This document shows, piece by piece, positions 1 through 9,073 of a stretch of DNA of 64,000 nt; positions within the stretch are counted from its first letter, which is position 1, and each line of letters starts with the position of its first letter. The position numbers and the translations under genes are program-made. The stretch spans positions 3,545,001-3,609,000 of the forward strand of contig NZ_CP037951.1 of NCBI RefSeq assembly GCF_004358445.1, written 5' to 3'. The notes under the pieces are model-generated. The model searched no databases, had not been told where the DNA came from, and saw only the letters and a program-made list of their open reading frames with translations. This DNA is from Parashewanella tropica. Its GTDB lineage: Bacteria > Pseudomonadota > Gammaproteobacteria > Enterobacterales > Shewanellaceae.

Positions 1-1
1 A

Positions 2-3000
2 ATTTATGTCTATCTGTCAGACCTCGGTTCTCTGTCTAAAGCAACAATCAAGAATAAACAGCGTTTAGATAACGAACTACTCAAAATAAAAAGCACTCAA
101 CAACGTGTTATAGCTGACATTAAAGCCATAGATGGAAATATAGAGGTAATATCATCAACTCGGTTATTTGGTAACTTTATCACCATTAAAGCTGATGTTT
201 CTTTAGCTGAGAAAATCAAACAAGTTGCAGGTGTTAAGCACATTTCTGTAGAAACAAAGCCAATCTCTATGCCAGTTAATGCCATGGCATCAATCAGCTC
301 GACTGCACAAAATGACGCAATTTCGATCCCCCCGTTATCAGCTGAAGCCAATGCAGGAAGCGGGGTAAAGGTCGCGATTATCGGTACAGGTGTTGACTAC
401 ACCCATAAATCCTTAGGTGGAGTTGGTACACCAGAAGCCTATGCTGATGCCATGGCCAATGCGACAGCACCTTTTGACGGTTTCCCAACTGACGTAGTCG
501 TTGGCGGCCTAGATTTAAGCAGTGAAAACCATGGTTTAGATTTAAACCCTATTGATCAAAACATCCGCTGCGTACGTGACTATGATAAAGCCACACACAA
601 CACGGGGTTTGGTACTCGTCTAGCCAGTGCTGTTCACGCATTAGCACCTGGAGCAAAACTGACCGCTTATAAAACTTCCAATGTGGCTATGCCAAACCCT
701 GACACCTGCCGCTTATCCGCTGAAAATACAGATAAATTTGTTCAAGCGATCGAACGTGCCGTTGATCCTAAAGGCGATGGTAGTTTTGAAGGTCGTGCCG
801 ATATTATTGTGATTGATGCCTATGGTAATTCAGGGTTTTACAGTAGTAACGACGAAGGCATTTCTGCACCAATTGTCGAAACCTACGCGATTGAAATGGC
901 TTCCGCTTTAGGCTCATTGGTGGTTGTAAACGCGGGGAGTTTTGGCGACAAGTTTGATAGTCATTACAACTTAGCATGGCGTGCCGCTGCTCCAAGTGCT
1001 TTGACAGTTGGTGGAATGACAAAAGATGCAAAAGGCACACTTAAAGTCACCAAAAAAACACCATATGGGCCTGTGCGAGGTTCAAACCACTACACCAAGC
1101 CCGACATGGTTTCCTATGCAGAGCAAATTGACGTTGCTGTTGTTGGCACTCAAGACAAAGTGGAAAAAAGTTCCGACACGGTCATGGGCGCTGCTCGTAT
1201 CGCGGCAGCCGCAGCCATCGTAAAATCTAAGCGTCCAGATCTGTCAATGACAGAAGTTAAAGCGCTGCTTATGAATACCGCCAACAAGCAAATTCAAGAT
1301 CTGAATGGCAAGCAAGCCGAATTAACCTTAGTTGGTAGTGGCACAGAAAACCTAGCTGATGCTTTAACTTCTCCTTCTGTTGTTTGGGAAAAAGGGACTT
1401 ATCAACCTAGTCTGAATTTCGGTTTCCAAGAAGGTCTTTCAACTCAGCGCTTCGTTAAGCAAGTTCAAATTAAAAACCTGTCAGACAAGACGGTTACTTA
1501 TAACGTTAGCGTTGATAATGACGGAAAAGATGGTAAAAGCGCTCTTACTTGGGAGTTACCAACAAGTGTAAGTGTACCCGCGGGACAAACTGTCGTTTTC
1601 CCTGCCGTTCTCAATATCGACTTTACTAAATTGCAAAACTGGCCTTTGAATAACACTGCGGGCTTTACTGCTGATAATTGGGCCAAAATTGAATTAACTG
1701 GCCACATTCAGCTCAAAGCAGATGGAAAACCGACCTTATCAATGAACTGGATGGCCAAGCCTCGCTCTGCCACAAAAATTAGCCGTGATTTCACTACACT
1801 GGAATCAATACATGAAGTAAAAGGCATCGAGCACCCATTTGGCCCATTTGCAGGAGCTTACAAACAGAGTTTCTCCAATGACAGCGCAACCGATACAACT
1901 TTTGCCGTATTCCCTTTAATGTTTCATGCGGACTCAAAACCTAAAGGCAAGCAACGCTCACGCGGGAACTTTTTCTCAGATATCGGAGCAGGAGTTTATG
2001 AAGAAGCTCAATGTACTTCAGGTAAAAAATTGGCGATAGCGACTCGCTTTTTTGCCCCAAACGACGCTGGCATTGCCAATCACTTTGACAAAATTGGTCC
2101 TTGGCTAACGTCATGGACCATTTTCCAAGAAGAGTACGTTGTAGCCAATAAATACAATGAAAAAGTCGTCTTCCCTCCAAACCCATCTGATGACGACACC
2201 GTAATGAATGGTTTTGTCGAACCCGATGAGAATCTTCAGCCTGTGGCTTGGTATATTGATTTATCCATGGAATTTGACCGCTCTAAACCACGCGCTAGAT
2301 ACAAAAAGTCAAAGCTACCAACATACATCAGTGCTCATGGCCAAAACATTGTCGCACAGTACTGTTTAGAAGAACTTTATCATGGCGACAAAGTAAACAG
2401 TGTTGAATCATTTGACAAAAACCACGGTTGGATTTTTGCCACCGATCGTGACGCGCAAAATGATCTTGGTAAACCAATGATCCAATTCAACCCGCTGAAA
2501 TACGGTAAGACTGAGGCGCAAGGCGGCCCGGGTGGCGGCATCGGCTTACCTGGCCCAGGCTTACCCGGTCCTGGACTTCCCGGCCCTGGTTTACCAGGAC
2601 CTGGACTGCCTGGTCCAGCACCTGAGAAGAACTTAGGTGGCTTGCCATTATTTAGCAAAGCAGTACAAGAGGGAGAGGCGGCTACATACAGTAATATGAT
2701 TACGCTTGGAGCAAACGAAACGGCTTCTTTAACCGCTATCAGCGATTGTGCATTGGCAGGTGGATTAGGACCTATTGTTGGCTGTCAAAACCCAGGTATG
2801 CTCATCATGAGTCTAAATGACAACTGGGCGATGCAATCTCCAATGGATACGGCAGGTTACTCCCCTATTCCGAGCCCTAAAGATGGTCAACAACACAGAA
2901 TCAATGAAGATGCTAAAATAGGCGATGTCGTAGGCAATGTCGAGTTAGACTCTGAAGGGTTTTTCTCTCATGCCAGATTTGATGCACCTTCATACCCGTA

Positions 3001-3574
3001 TCAACTCACCCAAGTGAATGGAATTGCAGGTGAACCATTTAAAGTGAGTGCTAAAGGTGTTATTACGGTTAATAACCCAGATGCCATTGATTATGACCAA
3101 GGCAATAAACACTTTGAGCTCGAAGTACTGGCCAAAAAAGGAAATACCTATTCATCGACGTCTAAAGTGTACATTGATATCAACCCCGTTAACGATATTG
3201 CACCCATTATCGAAAAACCGTTTGAAGCAGTAACCCTTGATGCAAATGAAAATATCGAAATAAATGCGGCTAAGCATATCACTGATGCCGAAGGTGATAC
3301 CTTGATGTTTAAAGCTGAAGGGTTACCAGATGGGATCAGCATCGATGCCGATACAGGTATGATCACAGGCAAAACATCAAGTGCTGGAAATCATAATGTT
3401 ACAATCACAGCTGAGGATGGTGAACACAAAGTCCAAGCTAAGTTAACGATTACGGTCAATGCACAGAAAGCACCACAACCACCCAAAAAGAAAAGTAGCG
3501 GTAGCCTTGGCTTCAGTTTACTTGCCTTATTGGGGGTATTCGGAGCAACTCGCCGCCGTTCTATGCTTAAGTAA
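2..3574 (+). CDS. Subtilase-fold (S8) pseudoprotease with GlyGly-CTERM anchor, 5' partial
   Basis: The reading frame is open from base 2, so the gene starts upstream of the window. The first ~90 residues look like the end of an inhibitor I9-type propeptide. A subtilisin-like domain follows, but each catalytic motif is altered. The Asp of the DTG motif is Gly (383-385, IIGTGVDYTH). The HGTH motif reads FGTR (608-619). The oxyanion Asn is Ser (938-940). The GTSMAAPH motif reads DTVMGAAR, with Val for the nucleophile (1181-1183). The fold signature after the serine region (RPDLSMTEVKALLMNTA) is intact. Further on come beta-sandwich regions, a GLPGP repeat linker, a cadherin-like domain and an Ig/He_PIG-like domain. 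The C-terminus is a GlyGly-CTERM tripartite signal (Gly/Ser motif, hydrophobic helix, Arg cluster), which in this family is cut by rhombosortase during type II secretion. I infer a secreted or surface protein that binds rather than cleaves. Confidence 0.85.
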   Translation: MYVYLSDLGSLSKATIKNKQRLDNELLKIKSTQQRVIADIKAIDGNIEVISSTRLFGNFITIKADVSLAEKIKQVAGVKHISVETKPISMPVNAMASISSTAQNDAISIPPLSAEANAGSGVKVAIIGTGVDYTHKSLGGVGTPEAYADAMANATAPFDGFPTDVVVGGLDLSSENHGLDLNPIDQNIRCVRDYDKATHNTGFGTRLASAVHALAPGAKLTAYKTSNVAMPNPDTCRLSAENTDKFVQAIERAVDPKGDGSFEGRADIIVIDAYGNSGFYSSNDEGISAPIVETYAIEMASALGSLVVVNAGSFGDKFDSHYNLAWRAAAPSALTVGGMTKDAKGTLKVTKKTPYGPVRGSNHYTKPDMVSYAEQIDVAVVGTQDKVEKSSDTVMGAARIAAAAAIVKSKRPDLSMTEVKALLMNTANKQIQDLNGKQAELTLVGSGTENLADALTSPSVVWEKGTYQPSLNFGFQEGLSTQRFVKQVQIKNLSDKTVTYNVSVDNDGKDGKSALTWELPTSVSVPAGQTVVFPAVLNIDFTKLQNWPLNNTAGFTADNWAKIELTGHIQLKADGKPTLSMNWMAKPRSATKISRDFTTLESIHEVKGIEHPFGPFAGAYKQSFSNDSATDTTFAVFPLMFHADSKPKGKQRSRGNFFSDIGAGVYEEAQCTSGKKLAIATRFFAPNDAGIANHFDKIGPWLTSWTIFQEEYVVANKYNEKVVFPPNPSDDDTVMNGFVEPDENLQPVAWYIDLSMEFDRSKPRARYKKSKLPTYISAHGQNIVAQYCLEELYHGDKVNSVESFDKNHGWIFATDRDAQNDLGKPMIQFNPLKYGKTEAQGGPGGGIGLPGPGLPGPGLPGPGLPGPGLPGPAPEKNLGGLPLFSKAVQEGEAATYSNMITLGANETASLTAISDCALAGGLGPIVGCQNPGMLIMSLNDNWAMQSPMDTAGYSPIPSPKDGQQHRINEDAKIGDVVGNVELDSEGFFSHARFDAPSYPYQLTQVNGIAGEPFKVSAKGVITVNNPDAIDYDQGNKHFELEVLAKKGNTYSSTSKVYIDINPVNDIAPIIEKPFEAVTLDANENIEINAAKHITDAEGDTLMFKAEGLPDGISIDADTGMITGKTSSAGNHNVTITAEDGEHKVQAKLTITVNAQKAPQPPKKKSSGSLGFSLLALLGVFGATRRRSMLK
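2543..2617 (+). repeat. In-frame GLPGP pentapeptide tandem repeat
   Basis: Five consecutive 15-base units encode GLPGP inside the subtilase-like protein. The unit is collagen-like (Gly-x-Pro-Gly-Pro) but has a five-residue period, so it cannot form a collagen triple helix. It is probably an extended flexible linker between the enzyme-like half and the cadherin-like half. The codons vary between units, so the repeat is not a very recent expansion. Confidence 0.85.
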
Positions 3575-3599
3575 CTGGCCAATTAAGGCTTAACTGTTG

Positions 3600-3627
3600 A
3601 AAAGAGCATCGCTTCGGTGCTCTTTTT
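3600..3627 (+). terminator. Rho-independent terminator after the subtilase-like gene
   Basis: A stem AAAAGAGCA / TGCTCTTTT encloses a TCGCTTCGG loop and runs into a T-tract. It sits 25 bases after the stop codon of the preceding gene. Confidence 0.85.
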
Positions 3628-3838
3628 GTATATCATATCCAGTTTAATCTGCTGTGAATTGACTTGTTTTAGCTGTTACTGCTATAGAAGTTATAGCAAA
3701 AGAAGAAAACACACTACTTATTCACTTTAACCTTATAAAAATACTCTGTTTTTTTTATGGCTATTGGTGAATCACCTACTCGCGGTCTATGATGATGAAC
3801 CTTCCACATTTGATATGTAAGAGGCAATAACTCGAATA

Positions 3839-5917
3839 ATGATCGCCCTACCATTCCAAAAATTTCAGATTGGTGACTGTGTTATAGACTGCAATGATAT
3901 GTCGGTCACTTATCTTGAACAAAGCCAATCTCTGCCTGCTAAAGTTTTCGAATTTTTAAAGCTGCTAGTCACTCACGCCCAACATACGGTCTCAAAAGAG
4001 CAAGCCATTGAATGTGTGTGGGATAACAATACTGAAGTTGGGAAGCGTGGTGTCGGCAATGCGATTTGGCAATTAAGGAAAACGTGGACAGAACTCGGTT
4101 TAGATCCAGATGATTACTTCAAAACCGTACCTAAAGTAGGTTATCAGTTAATCCTGCCTGTTGCTGAGGTAAAAGGTAATTTTAATCCATTAACAGCCCA
4201 CTCCTCATATTCAGCTACGCTTAAAGCCACTTTAATTTCAGCCATTATCATTTTAATTGGACTGTTTTCGTTTTGGCACTTCAATCAAAAAGACGCAACG
4301 AATACCAATATCAAAGCCAAAAAAATTACCCATTTTGAAGGTGTAGAAGAACAAGCCGCAATCTCGCCGGATGGCAAACGAATGGCATTTTTGTGGCAAA
4401 GAGACCGCAAACAATCACAAATTTACATAAAAGATCTCATTGACGCTCATGCACCACTTAGGCAAGTGTCAATGTCATCTTTTTCAGAACTAAGTCCGAC
4501 TTGGTCACCAGATAGTCAATCATTAGCCTACCTGCAAATACAAGATAATGATGTCTGCTCTGTACGAATAAGAGATTTAATTTCTAACCAAGATACACAG
4601 ATTGATACGGGTTGTTCAAAATTTGGCTATCGACGAAATTTATCTTGGTCCCCCGATGGCAATAAACTTGCCTATGTGAAATCGGTGGATGCTCAAAAGG
4701 CCATTTTTATTTATGACTTTAGTTCAAAACTGGTTAAGCAAATATCATCACCAAACAGCGAAATACACGACGTACTCATTCAGTGGTCATCTAACTCAGA
4801 ACAACTGCTGTACGTAAGAGAACATGAAATGAGTGCAGAGTTAGTTTTACATGACTTGGCAAACTCGACAGAACAAGCCCTACCCTATGTTAGGGATATG
4901 ATTATTGGATTAGCTTGGCAGTTTCAATCGAATCAATTATTTATTACCGCGCTTAAAGAGGGAAACTTTGTGATTGAAACCCTCAACCTTGACGACTTTG
5001 AAGTCTCTGAATTTCACAAAGACACCACTATCAGTAGCTTAACGGTCAACGCTCAGGGTTCAAAGCTCTATTACTCTAATCATATTGGACAAGAGTACAT
5101 CACCAGAAGAGATATGGTCAGTGGTGAAATTCAGTCTCAAGTCATCTCATCAGCAAGAGATTTATTTGGTCAATACATTGCCGCAACCAACGAGATACTT
5201 TATGTTTCAAACCGCAACGGAAACTGGGAGCTGTGGAGTAAAAAAGACGGGTTAAACACTAAGATAACCGATGAAATAGGTGTTGTAAGCTTGCCCTCGG
5301 TTTCAGCTCAAGGGCTGTTCGCGGTACTGATCAAACCAAAGGGTCAAATCAATTACCAACTGTACTTTGGCGATAGAAACAAAAACACCCTTGAACTATT
5401 ACCTGAATTTGTTGGTAAACATATCAAATATCCTTCCTTTACCTCAGACGGAAGCAGCATCACTTATTCGCGCCAAGTTGGCGATAAATGGGAAATTCAG
5501 CAATACAATTTAGAGGATAAATCAGTCACGTCTTTACATCAAGCAAATGCTCGATACACAGTAAAGTCCGATAATGGACTCTATTTCACCAAAGAGAACC
5601 AATCTGGTCTTTTTTACCTTGATTTAATCTCCCACAAAGAAACAAAATTGATTTCTGATTTAGATAAAAGTGATTGGGGCAACTTTTTTGTGGAACAAAA
5701 CACGGTGTACTTTGTTACCCGAACTAGAGAGCAAGATATAGTAAAACAGCGAGATAGAAACGGGCGGCTTAAAACACTGTTTAGCTTACCCGCCAAAAGC
5801 ATCCGAACAGGGCGTGCACTCGCAAAAGGAAAACAAGGACAGGTGATAGTCAGTATGCTTGGAATTAATGATGCCGATATTTATGAAGTCGATCTAACAG
5901 CACATTTGAAACCGTAA
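3839..5917 (+). CDS. CadC/ToxR-type membrane-anchored wHTH regulator with beta-propeller sensor
   Basis: The 692-residue protein has three parts. Residues ~1-105 form an OmpR/ToxR-type winged helix ending in the conserved KVGYQL segment. One membrane span lies near residues 128-146 (ATLISAIIILIGLFSFWHF). A ~540-residue periplasmic part contains WD40/TolB-like blades, seen as repeated SPDGK, SWSPDG and TWSPDSQ motifs. Regulators of this design bind DNA while anchored in the inner membrane and sense an envelope signal. It follows the pseudoprotease gene on the same strand, separated by a terminator and ~210 bases, so it probably has its own promoter. The ligand and target genes are unknown. Regulation of the neighbouring secreted protein is only a guess. 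Confidence 0.85.
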   Translation: MIALPFQKFQIGDCVIDCNDMSVTYLEQSQSLPAKVFEFLKLLVTHAQHTVSKEQAIECVWDNNTEVGKRGVGNAIWQLRKTWTELGLDPDDYFKTVPKVGYQLILPVAEVKGNFNPLTAHSSYSATLKATLISAIIILIGLFSFWHFNQKDATNTNIKAKKITHFEGVEEQAAISPDGKRMAFLWQRDRKQSQIYIKDLIDAHAPLRQVSMSSFSELSPTWSPDSQSLAYLQIQDNDVCSVRIRDLISNQDTQIDTGCSKFGYRRNLSWSPDGNKLAYVKSVDAQKAIFIYDFSSKLVKQISSPNSEIHDVLIQWSSNSEQLLYVREHEMSAELVLHDLANSTEQALPYVRDMIIGLAWQFQSNQLFITALKEGNFVIETLNLDDFEVSEFHKDTTISSLTVNAQGSKLYYSNHIGQEYITRRDMVSGEIQSQVISSARDLFGQYIAATNEILYVSNRNGNWELWSKKDGLNTKITDEIGVVSLPSVSAQGLFAVLIKPKGQINYQLYFGDRNKNTLELLPEFVGKHIKYPSFTSDGSSITYSRQVGDKWEIQQYNLEDKSVTSLHQANARYTVKSDNGLYFTKENQSGLFYLDLISHKETKLISDLDKSDWGNFFVEQNTVYFVTRTREQDIVKQRDRNGRLKTLFSLPAKSIRTGRALAKGKQGQVIVSMLGINDADIYEVDLTAHLKP

Positions 5918-6334
5918 TCAACCATAAATCTTCTTAAAAAAATATCTATCATGCTTATCAGTGATACCAGAGGCTATCCCTGTTACTTCAAATCCCAACC
6001 CTTGATAAAAATCTGGAGCTTGAACCGCTAAGGTATCCACTTGAGCCATAACACAACCTCGGTTTATGGCTTCAGTTTCGGCCAGTTCCATTAATCGACG
6101 TCCAATACCTTGTCCTCTTGCGATTTCATCGACCCACAGTACTTCGATGAAAAAGGTCTGGTATATGGTTCGTCCTGCAACACCACCTATGACAGCTTGA
6201 TTATCGTCTCGTAATACTACAGAGAGCGGCTTAGAAACTTCACCCGCAAGCTTTTGCTTGTTGTACTCACGCACACCTGAAACGAGAGCATCGTAGGTAT
6301 TAGTGTCATGTTCATGAATGACATCGATCTTCAT
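5918..6334 (-). CDS. GNAT family N-acetyltransferase
   Basis: The ~138-residue protein carries the acetyl-CoA binding motif A (EIARGQGIGRRLMELAE) and ends FYQGLGFEVTG, the usual GNAT beta5 region. I chose the ATG at 6334 because an AAGGAAAACGAC ribosome-binding site precedes it; a longer frame reaches 6382 but begins inside the ilvE terminator. It lies downstream of ilvE on the same strand but is separated by that terminator. The substrate is not predictable. The family acetylates amines on small molecules or protein N-termini. Confidence 0.85.
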   Translation of the reverse strand: MKIDVIHEHDTNTYDALVSGVREYNKQKLAGEVSKPLSVVLRDDNQAVIGGVAGRTIYQTFFIEVLWVDEIARGQGIGRRLMELAETEAINRGCVMAQVDTLAVQAPDFYQGLGFEVTGIASGITDKHDRYFFKKIYG

Positions 6335-6355
6335 GTCGTTTTCCTTGTCATTAAA

Positions 6356-6379
6356 AAAAGTGGGCATCAGCCCACTTTT
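6356..6379 (-). terminator. Terminator of ilvE
   Basis: AAAAGTGGGC and GCCCACTTTT pair around ATCA. On the minus strand the stem is followed by a run of T residues, just after the ilvE stop codon. Confidence 0.85.
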
Positions 6380-6399
6380 CAAGTCATCGATTGATGTTG

Positions 6400-7491
6400 T
6401 TATTTATGGTGTCTTTCAACTTTACGCAACCACCCTTCTGGTGCTTCGCGTAATCCGTTTTGAATATCGGTATAGACCTGATAAATGCGTTTTATGTGTG
6501 GGCCTACGTTACCGTCTCCAACAATCACTTCACGTCCATCTTCAAATACATAAGAACCCACAGGAGAAACCACGGCAGCAGTACCAAAGCCTCCCGCTTC
6601 AATGATGTCACCGGACTCAATGTCAGCGATGAAATCTTCAAGCAAAATGGTTTCTTGTCTCACTTCACATTCAAGTACATCACCAAGCGCCAAGATTGAT
6701 TCAGAGGTGATCGATTTTAAGATGGTGTCGGTAAACTCAGGAATAACAATAGTGCCGTCTTTACGAACGTGAAAATGATTCATTGCCCCCACTTCTTCAA
6801 GCTTGGTGTTGGTTGAATCTAGATACAATACTTGCGCTGCTCCATGCTCAGCTGCGGATTGAGTCGCACGCAATGAGGCAGCATAGTTACCCGCTGCTTT
6901 AGAGGCACCAGTACCACCAGATACCGCGCGGTGATAGGTTTTGCTGATCAACAAGCGTAGCGCATTATTAAAGCCGTTTGCGTAATAAGCACCACTTGGG
7001 CTTAACATGACACAGAAGGTATATTTGCTACTGATCCCTAAAGATAAACGATCTTCTGTGGCGAAAATAAACGGACGGATATAAAAGCAGGCACCGTCTT
7101 GTTGCGGGAACCATAAACGCTCTACATCAATAAGCGCATGTACCGCTTGTTCTTGAATACTTTCATCCAAATTAGGAATACAAACAATGTCACCTGAACG
7201 GTTCAATCGCTTGGCATTTTTATCGATACGGTAAGTGTAAATTTCACCATCTTGATGCTGAAATGCTTTTGCACCTTCAAAAATAGATTGACCGTAATGA
7301 ATGCACATGGCACCCGGCATCATTTCCATCGCTCCGTAAGGAACAATGCGTGCATTACTCCACTCACCATTTTCATAATCCATCAAGAACATATGATCGG
7401 TTCTAAGCACACCAAAACCTACGTTTTCTTCAGGAGTAAAAGGTGTGGAACGTCGCTCAGATTCTGGTTTTAATTGATAATCTATTTTCAT
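6400..7491 (-). CDS. ilvE: Branched-chain amino acid aminotransferase
   Basis: This 363-residue fold-type IV PLP enzyme interconverts Leu, Ile and Val with their 2-oxo acids using glutamate/2-oxoglutarate. The length and the N-terminus place it in the long, eukaryote-like BCAT group rather than the ~300-residue enterobacterial IlvE. The PLP lysine is the K of GGTGASKAAGNYA. The EEVGAMNHF segment and the SGDIIEAGGFGTAA phosphate-binding end are intact. It is monocistronic, with its own terminator. A long ATG-initiated frame with modest upstream SD (TAAG) supports the start. Confidence 0.95.
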   Translation of the reverse strand: MKIDYQLKPESERRSTPFTPEENVGFGVLRTDHMFLMDYENGEWSNARIVPYGAMEMMPGAMCIHYGQSIFEGAKAFQHQDGEIYTYRIDKNAKRLNRSGDIVCIPNLDESIQEQAVHALIDVERLWFPQQDGACFYIRPFIFATEDRLSLGISSKYTFCVMLSPSGAYYANGFNNALRLLISKTYHRAVSGGTGASKAAGNYAASLRATQSAAEHGAAQVLYLDSTNTKLEEVGAMNHFHVRKDGTIVIPEFTDTILKSITSESILALGDVLECEVRQETILLEDFIADIESGDIIEAGGFGTAAVVSPVGSYVFEDGREVIVGDGNVGPHIKRIYQVYTDIQNGLREAPEGWLRKVERHHK

Positions 7492-7741
7492 TTTACTTAG
7501 GGTATCTACTCAAAAACTATAGGGATTGAAAGCAGACTAGAAATCTGTGTGAACAAAGTCAAGAAAACCCTCAATTTCGTCACTAAAACAAGTCGGGATT
7601 TTTATTCAATATCTTTACAGTGGACAGTGAGCGTTTGTCCTTTAGTCGCCACACTTATCAGCTCTCACCGTTTCAATGTGAACTACACTTCAGTATGGAT
7701 ACAGTTGCCATTCGTTATTATCAGCCAAAAAAGGAGCCACT

Positions 7742-8092
7742 ATGAAATACACACTGGTTTTACTTCTAGCACTATGCGTACCTACACTTACTCAGGCTCA
7801 AACTAAAGATCAGCAAATCGAGCAGCTCAAACAAAAAGTCAAAAGCTTAAAGCATCAGCTACGAAAACTAAAACAAGGCCTAAACCAACCGACTGATTCT
7901 ACGCAAACTCTCAATATTAATCGCAATGCCAACCGCACTCAGTGGGGTTGCTATTTAGATGATGTCAAAGCAGGCAACTTTTACGGAACAGGCAGTACTG
8001 AAGCTGAAGCAAGAGGAAAAGCGTTGCAAAAATGCAGTGCTAAGGGTGGTGCTTGTTTTGATATTGATGTGAAATGCAGCCAGTCGAATTAG
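7742..8092 (+). CDS. Small secreted coiled-coil protein
   Basis: The 116-residue product starts with a Sec signal peptide (MKYTLVLLLALCVPTLTQAQ) after a strong AAGGAGC ribosome-binding site. A short coiled coil follows (residues ~22-45, QQIEQLKQKVKSLKHQLRKL), then a compact domain with four cysteines (WGCYLDD, LQKCSA, GACFDIDVKC). The cysteines could form two disulfides in the periplasm. Pairs such as EAEARGKALQKC recall short DUF-type repeats that occur as tandem modules in other secreted proteins. No function is recognisable. Confidence 0.75.
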   Translation: MKYTLVLLLALCVPTLTQAQTKDQQIEQLKQKVKSLKHQLRKLKQGLNQPTDSTQTLNINRNANRTQWGCYLDDVKAGNFYGTGSTEAEARGKALQKCSAKGGACFDIDVKCSQSN

Positions 8093-8108
8093 AGGGCTTA
8101 TAGCTTCT

Positions 8109-8975
8109 CTAATCCTTATCCCTTATTACCGAAGTAATATAATCATGCTCCTCCTCATTTAATATGGGGGATTGTTGCGTTTGTGGATAGGGAGATGGGC
8201 TCCGCTCTGTATGTATGTGTATCAATTGCTGTAATCGATATAAAGTGAGTAAATACAAAGAAAGTAGCCAAGTAAAATGCATAATGACTTCTACAGTGTT
8301 CTCTAGCTTCCAGTTTAACAATTGAACGAATACTAATCCCGGAATGGCCAATAACCAATTCACGAAAATAAAACCCGTAACGACATATAACCAATGACAA
8401 GTTTGATTCGCGCTAAGAGAAGTCTGAGTTTTTTGTAACTGATATTTATAACCGCCCAGTAACCGATACATAAGTACCAAATACACCCCAACTTGAATAA
8501 AAAGTAAGATGGGCAGAGTTTCAGACACCCTTTCTATCCCCGTAAACCACACAATAGTCTTAGGATTCTGGAATGAATGAGTGACAATACTGGGATCAAC
8601 AACATAGGCCATTAATACGAAAATAACGATGATACAAGCTGAAATTAAGTGAGGGTTCTTGCGCTCTCTCGCACTTTGTTCTGGATATAAACTAACAATA
8701 TAATATTGATAACAAAGTGGAAGGATAAATAAACTCACACTCGCAGTGACAACTCCCACAAACGTTCGCCAAGGCTCAGTGAGTACTTCTCCTAACACCC
8801 CATCAGCAAAAAATAAGCATAATATGACGAATATCGCACTTAACATCATTAACTGACTTGTTGGCTTTCGCCAACCGCTTCCCAAAAACATCAAGCTCAG
8901 CAGTAAACAATGCAATCCCGCGAGCAGCGATAGCCACCAATAAGCTTGTTCAATGAATGGGAGTGTTAAGGTCAC
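8109..8975 (-). CDS. Polytopic membrane protein resembling the sensor half of AraC-type membrane regulators
   Basis: The 288-residue protein has about seven hydrophobic segments spaced as in the 7TM N-terminal domains found in front of AraC-type HTH domains. It stops after the last span with a short hydrophilic tail (residues ~255-288). No HTH follows: the next DNA downstream on this strand is antisense to the preceding small secreted gene. It may be a stand-alone sensor, a decoy that pairs with another regulator, or a regulator that lost its DNA-binding half. The gene is monocistronic. Confidence 0.6.
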   Translation of the reverse strand: MTLTLPFIEQAYWWLSLLAGLHCLLLSLMFLGSGWRKPTSQLMMLSAIFVILCLFFADGVLGEVLTEPWRTFVGVVTASVSLFILPLCYQYYIVSLYPEQSARERKNPHLISACIIVIFVLMAYVVDPSIVTHSFQNPKTIVWFTGIERVSETLPILLFIQVGVYLVLMYRLLGGYKYQLQKTQTSLSANQTCHWLYVVTGFIFVNWLLAIPGLVFVQLLNWKLENTVEVIMHFTWLLSLYLLTLYRLQQLIHIHTERSPSPYPQTQQSPILNEEEHDYITSVIRDKD

Positions 8976-9073
8976 TGTTGGCTCCTAGGTGATCCCGTGG
9001 CTCATGTGTTTAAATTCTGTACTTTTAAAGGTTTTCAGTATTACTATTACATCCAAAAGGAGTAGCTTCCCTC

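Noticed and set aside
6318..6605. Plus-strand frames antisense to ilvE and the GNAT gene
   Set aside because: They lie wholly opposite strongly conserved genes and have shadow-type composition.
7549..7806. 85-residue plus-strand frame upstream of the small secreted gene
   Set aside because: It runs into the signal peptide of the real gene in another frame and has no family resemblance.
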